Shown: positions 17,647 through 25,659 of the stretch, one piece after another
Numbering within the stretch: position 1 is the first letter of the stretch
Layout: the number at the start of each line of letters is the position of its first letter
From: Oscillospiraceae bacterium
Lineage (GTDB): Bacteria; Bacillota; Clostridia; Oscillospirales; Ruminococcaceae
Direction of reading: 5' to 3'
Length of the DNA stretch: 64,000 nt
Assembly (NCBI GenBank): GCA_017847885.1
Contig: JAGAUA010000020.1
Span: forward strand, 1-64,000
Translations under genes and position numbers: made by a program
The notes under the pieces: model-generated
Seen by the model: the letters and a program-made list of their open reading frames with translations, nothing else
Databases searched by the model: none
What the model was told of the DNA's origin: nothing

Positions 17647-17997
17647 ATGATTGAAAAGGTAAATCTGCTTCGGCAGGCAAATTCGACAGAAAAGCTTTTT
17701 GAATACAAAAGAGTCGGCACCTTAAATAATCATATGATGAACGTATTGCAGGCTGAAAACAGAACGTTAGAGTTTCACATCCACGATAATTCCGATGAAC
17801 TGTTTTACTGCATTGAGGGCGAATTCGACATATAGTTTGAAGACGGAATGACGCATTTGTGTGAGGGCGATTTAATTGTCATACCAAAAGGAACAAAGCA
17901 CCGTCCCGTCTGCAAATCATTGGTAAAGTGTTTGCTTATAGAGACCGAGGGCACACTTAATAAAGAAAACACGGGTGGAACATATTCGGGGACATGA
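17647..17997 (+). pseudogene. Cupin-domain protein interrupted by an in-frame TAG
   Basis: The frame starts at ATG 17647 behind GGGAGTAGG. It reads a cupin first motif (FHIHDNSDELFYCIEGEFDI), meets TAG at 17833-17835, then continues in the same frame with FEDGMTHLCEGDLIVIPKG and TKHRP, a normal second cupin motif, to TGA at 17995-17997. The complete frame would be a single-domain cupin of 116 codons. Both metal-binding halves are intact, so the only lesion is the stop, which suggests a recent nonsense mutation, a sequencing error or read-through. It lies just upstream of the MFS leader region. Confidence 0.8.
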
Positions 17998-18014
17998 ATA
18001 AAGGAGGAAATACA

Positions 18015-18053
18015 ATGAAAATCTGTACCGGCACAGCTCCATGCAAGGAATGA
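18015..18053 (+). CDS. Leader peptide of the MFS exporter attenuator
   Basis: A perfect ribosome site AAAGGAGG precedes ATG 18015, which encodes MKICTGTAPCKE and stops at TGA 18051-18053. The coding region covers the 5' arms of both hairpins described next. Short translated leaders placed this way control resistance genes: a ribosome stalled by a drug changes which hairpin forms. The peptide itself was not recognised from any named system. Confidence 0.7.
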   Translation: MKICTGTAPCKE

Positions 18054-18131
18054 CGGACTGCATGGAGCATTGACCTTACCGTCATACCTTGCATTTTTGA
18101 CATAACGAAAATTCAAAAAGGAGCAAGGTAT
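18036..18131 (+). promoter_or_regulatory. Alternative-hairpin attenuator upstream of the MFS gene
   Basis: Three mutually exclusive pairings are visible. (1) GCTCCATGCA 18036-18045 pairs with TGCATGGAGC 18059-18068, 10 bp perfect. (2) 18041-18056 pairs with 18079-18094, 15 of 16 bp, followed by TTTTT at 18094-18098, a strong intrinsic terminator. (3) ATACCTTGC 18084-18092 pairs with GCAAGGTAT 18123-18131, lying between the Shine-Dalgarno and ATG of the MFS gene. Pairings 1 and 2 share 18041-18045 and pairings 2 and 3 share 18084-18092. The leader peptide overlaps the 5' arms. Together this predicts translation-dependent control at the level of termination, initiation, or both. Confidence 0.75.
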
Positions 18132-18132
18132 T

Positions 18133-19401
18133 ATGAAAACTTTAAAAGAACTCAAAGCATTTATTATTCTTTGGCTGACCCAGTCATTTTCTTCGCTGGG
18201 AAGCTCCATGACAAATTTTGCGCTGGTAATTTGGCTTTATCAAAGAAGCGGCTCTGCGCTTACAACATCGCTGCTGACGGTGTGTTCCTATGCACCGTAT
18301 GTAATAATGAGCATTTTTGCAGGCGCGATAAGCGACAAGTGGAACAAAAAAGCGGTAATGCTTGTCTGCGACAGCTTTGCGGCATTATGTACGGTTGCAA
18401 CGCTTATTTTGCTGAAAGCCGGTGCCCTTGAGGTGTGGCATCTGTACATTCTCAATGCGCTGAACGGGCTTATGAACTCGGTGCAGTCGCCTGCCTCCGA
18501 TGTTGCGGCAACGTTTCTTACCCCCGAAAAGCACTATCAGAAAACAAGCGGAATGCGTTCATTTTCAAATTCCCTTGTATCAATTCTGACGCCTGTTTTT
18601 GCAGCGGCGGTCATCTCTTTTGCGGGAATTGAAGCTGTTATCGCATTTGACCTTATTACATTTTTCACGGCATTTTTGGTATTGCTTTTCTTTATAAGAA
18701 TACCCGAAGCAAAGCAAAGCTCCGAGAGAGGAGAAACGCTTCTGCAATCCGCAAAGATCGGACTTGTTTATCTCAGAGCCAACAAGGGCATACTTTGGCT
18801 GATTTTGTTTTTATCGGCAATAAATCTTATTGCTTCTATGCACAATGCGACGCTTCCTGCGATGATATTGTCCAAAAAAGATGAAACAGCGTTAGGCGCG
18901 GTAAGCAGCTGCGTGGGAATTGTGACATTGCTCGGAAGCGTGGTAGCAACATTTTTTCCAAAGCCCAAAAGCAGGATAAACGTGATATGCAATTGCCTGC
19001 TTATTTCCATGAGTACGGAAAATTTCCTGCTTGCTTTCGGAAATAATACTGTCGTGTGGTGTATAGGCGCGGTGCTGGGCTGGCTGGTTATTCCGCTTAT
19101 GAGCGCTAATTATGATGTTATTTTCCGCAGCAACGTTCCGAAGGAATTGCAGGGACGGGTGTATTCAGTCAGAAATACGCTTCAGTTTTTCACCATTCCC
19201 GTGGGGTATTTCCTCGGCGGAATTTTGGTGGATAAGGTATTTGAGCCGTTCATGGAAAGCGTGAAAAGCGAATTGCTGACTGCTGCGTTCGGCAGCGGAA
19301 AGGGCTCGGGCGCGGCATTCTTATTCTTTGTAATGGGCGTAGCAGGCATGCTTGTTTGTCTGATTTTCCGCAGAATAAAGGCACTCAGGGCGCTTGAGTA
19401 A
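18133..19401 (+). CDS. MFS drug-exporter-like transporter
   Basis: The 422-aa protein has about 12 membrane segments and the MFS loop motif GAISDKWNKKAVM after helix 2. The pattern (SFSSLGSSMTNFALVIWLY near the start, GRVYSVRNTLQFFTIPVGYF late) resembles the Mef-type macrolide-efflux branch, though substrate cannot be fixed by eye. AAGGAG precedes the ATG. The leader-peptide attenuator upstream fits an inducible antibiotic exporter. A strong terminator follows. It sits with a broken cupin gene in a patch that looks less conserved than its surroundings. Confidence 0.88.
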   Translation: MKTLKELKAFIILWLTQSFSSLGSSMTNFALVIWLYQRSGSALTTSLLTVCSYAPYVIMSIFAGAISDKWNKKAVMLVCDSFAALCTVATLILLKAGALEVWHLYILNALNGLMNSVQSPASDVAATFLTPEKHYQKTSGMRSFSNSLVSILTPVFAAAVISFAGIEAVIAFDLITFFTAFLVLLFFIRIPEAKQSSERGETLLQSAKIGLVYLRANKGILWLILFLSAINLIASMHNATLPAMILSKKDETALGAVSSCVGIVTLLGSVVATFFPKPKSRINVICNCLLISMSTENFLLAFGNNTVVWCIGAVLGWLVIPLMSANYDVIFRSNVPKELQGRVYSVRNTLQFFTIPVGYFLGGILVDKVFEPFMESVKSELLTAAFGSGKGSGAAFLFFVMGVAGMLVCLIFRRIKALRALE

Positions 19402-19448
19402 AACTCGGTGGTCACTAAGAATAATTCTGTTATCATAAGACAAAATAA

Positions 19449-19492
19449 AATCCCGAAAACCTCATTTTGCAAGGTTTTCGGGATTATTTTTT
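19449..19492. terminator. Bidirectional terminator between the MFS gene and guaA
   Basis: A 14-bp perfect stem (AATCCCGAAAACCT 19449-19462 with AGGTTTTCGGGATT 19472-19485) is followed by ATTTTTTG on the plus strand and by TTTATTTTG on the minus strand. It serves the convergent MFS gene and guaA. Confidence 0.92.
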
Positions 19493-19552
19493 GTTTGTAC
19501 AGAACCGCAGCTGCGACATTTCGGCAGCTTATGTCATATGCAGGCTCTGGAA

Positions 19553-21103
19553 TTACTCCCACTCAATAGTAGCCGGAGGCTTTGTGGTAACATCATACAC
19601 AACGCGGTTGATGGACTTCACCTCGTTTACTATCCTGCTTGCGCAGCGCTCAAGCACTTCGTAGGGTATCTTCGCAAAGTCCGCAGTCATAAAATCGGTG
19701 GTGGTAACGCCCCTCAGCGCAAGGGTGTAATCGTAAGTTCTTCCGTCGCCCATTACGCCTACGGAACGCATATTTGTAAGTACCGCAAAGTACTGGTGTA
19801 TCTCCTTGTCAAGACCTGCCTTGGCAATTTCCTCTCGGAAGATAAAGTCAGCGTCCTGAAGTATTTCAAGCTTTTCATCGGTTATCTCGCCGATAATTCT
19901 GATAGCAAGTCCCGGTCCCGGGAAGGGCTGGCGGCTTACCAGAACTTCTGCAAGTCCAAGCTCCCTACCGAGAGCGCGCACCTCGTCCTTGAACAGCAGG
20001 CGCAGAGGCTCGATGATTTCCTTGAAGTCAACATAGTCGGGAAGACCGCCTACATTGTGGTGGGACTTTATAACGGCAGCGTCGCCCGTGCCGCTTTCGA
20101 TAATGTCGGGGTAAATAGTGCCCTGAACGAGGAAATCCACCTTGCCGATTTTCTTTGCTTCCTGCTCGAATACACGGATAAACTCCTCGCCGATTATCTT
20201 GCGCTTTGTTTCGGGGTCGGATACGCCGCGCATCTTGGACATAAACTGCTCCTTTGCATTTACACGGATAAAGTTTATACCCCAGCCTGCAAAAGCCTGT
20301 TCCACTTCGTCGCCCTCGTTTTTGCGCATGAAGCCGTGGTCAACGAAAATGCAGGTAAGCTTGTCGCCCACAGCCTTTGCAAGAAGCGCCGCCGCAACGG
20401 AGCTGTCCACGCCGCCCGAAAGCGCCAGCAGAACCTTTCCGTCGCCGACCTTTTTGCGGATATCCTCAATTGCCGTCTTTGCATAGTTGCCCATGGTCCA
20501 GTCGCCTGTGCAGCCGCAGACGTTTTTGAGGAAGCTGTCTATCATGCCCAGACCGCATACGGTGTGGTTTACTTCGGGATGGAACTGTACAGCATAAAGC
20601 TTCTTTTCCTTATTTTCCATAGCCGCCGCAGGGCAGTCCGCGGTATGCGCCGTAATACGGAAGCCCTCGGGTATCTCCGAGATATAGTCGGTATGGCTCA
20701 TCCATGAAATTTCCTTTTCGGGAAGGTCGTTCACCGCACCGAAAAGCACGCTGGACTTGTCGTAGAATGTCTCCGTCTTGCCGTATTCGGAGGTAACGCA
20801 GGTCGAGACCTTGCCGCCCAGCAGGTGCGCCATAAGCTGGCAGCCGTAGCAGATGCCAAGAACAGGGATGCCAAGCTCAAAAATCTCCTTTGAGCAGGCA
20901 GGAGAATTTTCGGCATAAACGCTGTTGGGCCCGCCCGTAAAGATAATTCCCACGGGGTTCATAGCTTTAAGCTCCTCGATAGAGGTCTTGTAGGATTTGA
21001 CCTCGCAGTATACGCCGCATTCTCTTACTCTTCGCGCGATAAGCTGGTTATACTGACCGCCGAAGTCAAGCACTATGACAAGCTGGTGTGAAGATGGTGC
21101 CAT
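19553..21103 (-). CDS. guaA: GMP synthase (glutamine-hydrolysing)
   Basis: Converts XMP to GMP with glutamine and ATP. The 516-aa protein has a class I glutaminase domain (nucleophile in GICYGCQ, His/Glu in HPEVNHT), then the PP-loop ATP pyrophosphatase [12 protein letters not shown] and the C-terminal dimerisation domain ending in [18 protein letters not shown], the family signature. Length is normal. It has its own promoter and no purine riboswitch was seen in its 5' region. Confidence 0.97.
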   Translation of the reverse strand: MAPSSHQLVIVLDFGGQYNQLIARRVRECGVYCEVKSYKTSIEELKAMNPVGIIFTGGPNSVYAENSPACSKEIFELGIPVLGICYGCQLMAHLLGGKVSTCVTSEYGKTETFYDKSSVLFGAVNDLPEKEISWMSHTDYISEIPEGFRITAHTADCPAAAMENKEKKLYAVQFHPEVNHTVCGLGMIDSFLKNVCGCTGDWTMGNYAKTAIEDIRKKVGDGKVLLALSGGVDSSVAAALLAKAVGDKLTCIFVDHGFMRKNEGDEVEQAFAGWGINFIRVNAKEQFMSKMRGVSDPETKRKIIGEEFIRVFEQEAKKIGKVDFLVQGTIYPDIIESGTGDAAVIKSHHNVGGLPDYVDFKEIIEPLRLLFKDEVRALGRELGLAEVLVSRQPFPGPGLAIRIIGEITDEKLEILQDADFIFREEIAKAGLDKEIHQYFAVLTNMRSVGVMGDGRTYDYTLALRGVTTTDFMTADFAKIPYEVLERCASRIVNEVKSINRVVYDVTTKPPATIEWE

Positions 21104-21148
21104 AATTTAACATTCCTTTCCCGAAATAAGATGAAAATAGATATTACT

Positions 21149-21177
21149 ATTATGCCATAAAATAAGCAAAACTGCAA
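21149..21177 (-). promoter_or_regulatory. guaA promoter
   Basis: On the minus strand TTGCAG (21177-21172) is followed after 17 bases by CATAAT (21154-21149), upstream of guaA. Confidence 0.65.
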
Positions 21178-21210
21178 GCCCTATTTCCGCTAAAAATATT
21201 ACAAAAAAAC

Positions 21211-21239
21211 TTGAAAAAAATATATAATTGTGATATAAT
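21211..21239 (+). promoter_or_regulatory. Promoter of the metal-permease gene
   Basis: TTGAAA (21211-21216), a 17-base spacer and TATAAT (21234-21239) are close to the sigma-A consensus and drive the gene starting at 21281. Confidence 0.85.
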
Positions 21240-21280
21240 AAATAGATTAAATGATTTTGATGTCTGAAAGGATAAATCCA

Positions 21281-22204
21281 ATGCTCAATAATTCTGCTTT
21301 CGTCTCCTCGGTGCTTGCGGCGCATGACCACAGCCACGGGGAAGGCTTTGATTTTGCGGACATTTTTCTTGACGCGCTTATCGACTCGGCAAAAATGCTG
21401 CCGTTTCTTTTCCTTGCGTTCCTGCTTATGGAATTTCTCGAACACAAAGCAGGGGACAAGCTTGTGAATTTCCTGCGCAAAAGCGGCGGAGGACGCGCAG
21501 GTGGCGCCGCTGTGGGAGCGCTTATCGGCTGTATACCCCAGTGCGGATTTTCCGTTGCCGCGTCAAATCTTTACGCAGGACGGGTAATCTCGGCAGGTAT
21601 GCTTATCGCGGTCTTTCTGTCCACCTCGGACGAGGCAGTACCCGTGCTTCTTGCCCACCCCGATAAAATCGGTATGGTGTGGAAGCTTCTGCTTGTAAAG
21701 GTAATAATTGCCGCAATAGCAGGCATAGCGGTGGATATAGTTACAAAGCTGCTGAAAATCAAGACTGATGATGAAAGCATCGGAGAAATATGCAGCGAAA
21801 GCGGATGCGGCTGCGGAAGCCACGGCATATGGTATTCTGCGCTCAAGCACACTATAAACATCATCATTTTCATTTTAGCCGTAAACCTTGTCCTCGGCAC
21901 GGTCATGTCCCTTTTGGGAGAGGAGACCGTGGAGCATTTTCTCGGCAGCATGGGCGTTTTCCAGCCGCTTCTTGCAGGACTTGTGGGAATGATACCCAAC
22001 TGCGCGGCATCGGTGCTTATTACCGAGCTTTACGCCGAGGGAGCGATAACCTTCGGCTCGGCGGTGGCAGGGCTTTGCACGGGTGCAGGCGTGGGACTTG
22101 CCGTGCTTTTCAGGGCAAACAAAAACCTGCGCGAAAATCTTGCAATAACGGGAATTGTCTACGCCGTGGGCGTAATAAGCGGCATGATACTCAACATATT
22201 CTGA
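21281..22204 (+). CDS. Putative manganese/arsenic-type efflux permease (DUF2899-like)
   Basis: Start chosen at ATG 21281, nine bases after AAAGGA; the frame is open to 21251. The 307-aa protein has 7-8 hydrophobic segments and two related halves, each with a PQCGFSVAAS- or PNCAASVLITELYAEG-type motif. Its N-terminus is His-rich (AAHDHSHGEG) and a cytoplasmic loop carries CSESGCGCGSHG. These are traits of the ArsP-related family annotated as putative manganese transporters. The Cys/His clusters suggest metal sensing or binding. It is followed 15 bases later by a second transporter gene. Confidence 0.75.
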   Translation: MLNNSAFVSSVLAAHDHSHGEGFDFADIFLDALIDSAKMLPFLFLAFLLMEFLEHKAGDKLVNFLRKSGGGRAGGAAVGALIGCIPQCGFSVAASNLYAGRVISAGMLIAVFLSTSDEAVPVLLAHPDKIGMVWKLLLVKVIIAAIAGIAVDIVTKLLKIKTDDESIGEICSESGCGCGSHGIWYSALKHTINIIIFILAVNLVLGTVMSLLGEETVEHFLGSMGVFQPLLAGLVGMIPNCAASVLITELYAEGAITFGSAVAGLCTGAGVGLAVLFRANKNLRENLAITGIVYAVGVISGMILNIF

Positions 22205-22219
22205 CTCGGGGGACGCGGA

Positions 22220-23329
22220 ATGAAGGGCATAATTGAATTTTGCAAAAGAGAATTTCTCGTAATAATTTCGGGTGCGGCGGCGCTTGTATCCTGCCTGTTC
22301 GTACCCGTGACGAACTATATGGACTACGTAAACGCCGACACGATAGGTCTGCTTTTCTGCCTTATGATAGCGGTGGCAGGCTTCCGCGAGTGCAACCTGC
22401 TTGCGGCGGTATCCCGTAAGCTTTTGGGAAACAGCGAGACGGTGTACTCCCGAAAAACGGGCACGATACTTGTGTTTATCACGTTTTTTGCGGCAATGCT
22501 CGTTACGAACGATGTTGCGCTGATAGCCTTCGTGCCCCTTACTGTGGTGCTGCTGGGCAGCTGTCCCGGGACGATGATATACGTCGTTACCGTTCAGACC
22601 GCTGCGGCAAATTTGGGGAGTATGCTCACTCCCTTCGGTAATCCGCAGAATTTGTTCCTGTACGACAAATACGACATGACGCCAAGCGAATTTTTCTCCA
22701 CAACAGCGCCCGTTTTCGCGGTAAGCGCCCTACTGGTGCTGATACTTTGCGCATTTATAAAAAATCAGCCCCTTGAAGCCGTAAAGCGCGACGAGGTCAC
22801 TATACGCAACAAAAGCTATCTTGCGCTGTACATAGTTCTGTTCATACTTTGTCTGCTGGCGGTTTTTGGAGTGCTGGACGTAATTGTGGTGTTTGCTTCG
22901 GTGTGTGCGGTGGCGGTAATAATCGACCTGCGGCTTTTTGCAGGGGTGGACTACGGTCTGCTGCTCACCTTCACATTCTTCTTCATTTTTGTGGGCAACA
23001 TACAGAATATCGAAGCAGTGCGGACGTTTGTCACGGACATTATCGGCGGAAACGAAATGCTTGCCGCAGCCGCAGCAAGTCAGGTCATCAGCAATGTTCC
23101 TGCGGCGTTTATGCTGTCGGGCTTTACCGATAACGGCCGCGCACTTGTTCTCGGCACTAACATCGGCGGTCTGGGCACACTTGTGGCAAGCCTTGCAAGC
23201 GTGATATCCTTCCGCATATACCTTGAAACGGACGGCGCAAAGCCTGTTAAGTATCTCGGTGTATTTACCGCGGTAAATATAGCTTTGCTTGCTGTGATTT
23301 ACCCTTTTGCGCACTTTTTCTGCGCATGA
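22220..23329 (+). CDS. SLC13/ArsB-type ion transporter
   Basis: The 369-aa membrane protein has about 10-11 segments with the ion-transporter superfamily pattern: MLVTNDVALIAFVPL, a re-entrant TPFGNPQNLFLY loop, and VISNVPAAFMLSGF plus GTNIGGLGTLVASLASVI in the second half. The duplicated NP/NxP motifs are those of citrate/arsenite-type carriers. The substrate is unknown; pairing with the upstream metal permease suggests an inorganic or carboxylate anion. It starts 15 bases after its neighbour. Confidence 0.85.
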   Translation: MKGIIEFCKREFLVIISGAAALVSCLFVPVTNYMDYVNADTIGLLFCLMIAVAGFRECNLLAAVSRKLLGNSETVYSRKTGTILVFITFFAAMLVTNDVALIAFVPLTVVLLGSCPGTMIYVVTVQTAAANLGSMLTPFGNPQNLFLYDKYDMTPSEFFSTTAPVFAVSALLVLILCAFIKNQPLEAVKRDEVTIRNKSYLALYIVLFILCLLAVFGVLDVIVVFASVCAVAVIIDLRLFAGVDYGLLLTFTFFFIFVGNIQNIEAVRTFVTDIIGGNEMLAAAAASQVISNVPAAFMLSGFTDNGRALVLGTNIGGLGTLVASLASVISFRIYLETDGAKPVKYLGVFTAVNIALLAVIYPFAHFFCA

Positions 23330-23368
23330 TACGGGCGTTTTTACGATACGCAATGAAAAATATACCGC

Positions 23369-23397
23369 TTGCTTTTGTGCGCAATGTGGTGTATAAT
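23369..23397 (+). promoter_or_regulatory. Promoter of the GH44 gene
   Basis: TTGCTT (23369-23374), 17 bases, TATAAT (23392-23397). It is followed by AAAGGAGAGG at 23409-23418. Confidence 0.75.
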
Positions 23398-23426
23398 GGA
23401 TAAAACTGAAAGGAGAGGTGCTGCAT

Positions 23427-23450
23427 TTGCGGCACGGTGAACTATGGTAA
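23427..23450 (+). CDS. Possible 7-codon upstream ORF coupled to the GH44 start
   Basis: The only good ribosome site before the GH44 gene, AAAGGAGAGG, lies about 25 bases from its first ATG but eight bases from a TTG at 23427. That TTG opens a 7-codon frame (MRHGELW) whose TAA at 23448-23450 overlaps the second in-frame ATG of the enzyme (TAATG). This would allow termination-reinitiation. It is a reading of spacing only, and a long spacer or missing site is the alternative. Confidence 0.3.
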   Translation: MRHGELW

Positions 23451-25516
23451 TGAAAAAAAGCTTTAAAAGAGCCGTATCCGTTCTGTGTGCAGCTGCTGTT
23501 CTGACGTTCGGAAGCGTATCAACCGTTTCCGCAACCTTTAGTTCCTCGTATCTTGATTCGGGGGACATTACCGTTACGATAAACACAAACGAGGGCAGAA
23601 GACCCATAAGCCCGTATATTTACGGCATAAATTCCGACGCGAGCCTTTCGGGGGTAAAGGTCAACGCGCTGAAACAGTCGGGGGAACAGATATCCTCCTA
23701 TAACTGGGAGACGAATTTTTCCAACAACGGTGCGGAAAACGGTGCAGAAAACGGAAACAGCCTTATTGCCGCGTATCCCCAGGATATCCGCAGCACGCCG
23801 GGGCTTTATACCGAAAATCTCGTGTCCAAGGCAAAGAGATACAATATCCCGTCAAGATATGTGACCCTTCAAATGATGGGCTTTGTCGCAAACGACGCTT
23901 CGGGCGCAATAACCGAATTTGACTCCGATACAAGGTGGGCAAAGGTTTACCCCCACAAAAACGACAGCTATCTTTCCAGACCCGACATAAGCGACGGCGC
24001 GGTCTATATGGACGAATACGTAAGCTATATCGTGAACAAGTACGGCTATGCCGTAGACGGCGGAATAAACGGCTATTTCCTCGACAACGAGCCCGAAAGC
24101 TGGTCAAAGCTGTACCCCTCGGCAGTACCCAAGCCCGTTACCGCAAAGGAGCTTGCGGAGCGTTCCGCCGAGCTTGCAAAAACGGTAAAGAAAATCGACC
24201 CCACAGCCCTTGTTTACGGTCCGTCCCTTAACGGTATCGAGGCGTATATAAACCTCGGAAATTCCGACGACAGGAACAGTTACAGCAAGGATTACAGCTG
24301 GTTCATAGATTACTACCTTATGAGCATGAGCGCTGCTTCCGAGCAGGCAGGCACAAGGCTTCTGGACGTTCTCGACCTCCACTATCACACCGAGGCGACA
24401 AACGGTCTTTTGCAGCCGATAATCGACAGCACGGACGCGTTTTCCAACAATACCAGACTTCAGGCGACCAGAATTCTCTGGGACAGCACATACACCGAAA
24501 ACAGCACCGTTGCTATCATGCACAACCAGCATATCCCCCTTCTTCCTACGCTTGAAGCCTCTATCGGTATGTACTACCCCGGCACAAAGCTTTCCTTTTC
24601 GGAGTACAACTTCGGCGGCGGCGAGCATATAAGCGGCGGAATTTCCACTGCGGACGCGCTGGGCATTTTTGCCACATACGGGGTTCATATGGCGTGCTTA
24701 AAGCCCAACACCAAAAACTTTGATTACCAAAAATCTGCAATAAATCTCTATACAAACTATGACGGCGAGGGAAGCGGTTTCGGCAACACTATCGTATCCG
24801 CAGACAACGGCGGCGACATAATGAGTTCGGTTTACGCCTCGGTCGATCAAGAGGACGCAACTGCGCTGAAAACCGTGCTGATAAACAAGAACCAGCACAA
24901 AAACAAAAACGCGGAGGTCACGATAAACTCGGACGTCAATTTTGAAAGCGCCGAAATTTACAGCTTTAACGAGGTAAGCGCAGAAATAGTACATTCCGGC
25001 AGCGTATTGGATATCGAGAACAACACATTTACTTTGGATATGGAGCCGCTGACGGTATATATGCTTGTTTTTTCGGGCAATGACAGCGGCAGCGTGATAG
25101 ACGACAGCCCCATTATTGACGAGCCCGATGATACGTCCGTGACCGACGGAACGACCGTTTCCGAAACGGAGCTGCCCGACGGCGGCGATACGCAGTCCGA
25201 TACAGCCGTGACGACCTCGGTATCGGAGACTTCTGTGCAGAAACCGTCCGAAACGACGGCGACATCCGTTCTCCCCGAACACGTTGAAGCGGAGACCTTT
25301 TCTTCGGCAGGTACGTCCGAGTCTCCCGTGACGGAGCAAGCTTCTGACGATGACCCGGATGCTTCTTCCGACCCTTCCGGGGATAATGAGACCGAAGAAA
25401 AAGCAGTTCCTAAGGCGGTAAAGGTCATCGTGTGCAGCTTGGTTGCCGCGGTGATACTTGCGATGGGATATGTTATCGTCAGTGATGTGCTGCAAAAGAA
25501 TAAGCGTGCAAAGTAA
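23444..25516 (+). CDS. Membrane-anchored GH44 endoglucanase/xyloglucanase
   Basis: The 690-aa precursor has a signal peptide (1 to about 31) and a GH44 catalytic domain. The acid/base is in YFLDNEPESW (Glu 216) and the nucleophile in FSEYNFGGGEHISGG (Glu 387). A beta-sandwich tail follows to about 545, then a Ser/Thr/Glu-rich linker of roughly 110 residues, a hydrophobic segment (about 662-684) and a basic end (NKKRAK-like). GH44 enzymes cut mixed beta-glucans and xyloglucan. There is no dockerin, so the enzyme is probably tethered to the cell by its C-terminal helix. Translation may start at 23444 or 23450. It has its own promoter. Confidence 0.93.
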   Translation: MVMKKSFKRAVSVLCAAAVLTFGSVSTVSATFSSSYLDSGDITVTINTNEGRRPISPYIYGINSDASLSGVKVNALKQSGEQISSYNWETNFSNNGAENGAENGNSLIAAYPQDIRSTPGLYTENLVSKAKRYNIPSRYVTLQMMGFVANDASGAITEFDSDTRWAKVYPHKNDSYLSRPDISDGAVYMDEYVSYIVNKYGYAVDGGINGYFLDNEPESWSKLYPSAVPKPVTAKELAERSAELAKTVKKIDPTALVYGPSLNGIEAYINLGNSDDRNSYSKDYSWFIDYYLMSMSAASEQAGTRLLDVLDLHYHTEATNGLLQPIIDSTDAFSNNTRLQATRILWDSTYTENSTVAIMHNQHIPLLPTLEASIGMYYPGTKLSFSEYNFGGGEHISGGISTADALGIFATYGVHMACLKPNTKNFDYQKSAINLYTNYDGEGSGFGNTIVSADNGGDIMSSVYASVDQEDATALKTVLINKNQHKNKNAEVTINSDVNFESAEIYSFNEVSAEIVHSGSVLDIENNTFTLDMEPLTVYMLVFSGNDSGSVIDDSPIIDEPDDTSVTDGTTVSETELPDGGDTQSDTAVTTSVSETSVQKPSETTATSVLPEHVEAETFSSAGTSESPVTEQASDDDPDASSDPSGDNETEEKAVPKAVKVIVCSLVAAVILAMGYVIVSDVLQKNKRAK

Positions 25517-25573
25517 AAATATATAAAAATTGCAAAAAAAATTGTGTAGATTAACAAAGTGACGTGTAATATG

Positions 25574-25602
25574 TTTACAAATTCCCAAAAAAGCGTTAAA
25601 AT
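25574..25602 (+). promoter_or_regulatory. Candidate promoter of the diguanylate cyclase gene
   Basis: TTTACA (25574-25579), 17 bases, TAAAAT (25597-25602), in an A/T-rich gap after the GH44 gene. Confidence 0.6.
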
Positions 25603-25659
25603 ATAACATATGTATAAAATTTTTCGATTTTGTATTTAAAAAGGAACAGGAGGGGTATT

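Noticed and set aside
21104..21250. Purine riboswitch before guaA
   Set aside because: No purine-aptamer arms were found, only a plain promoter.
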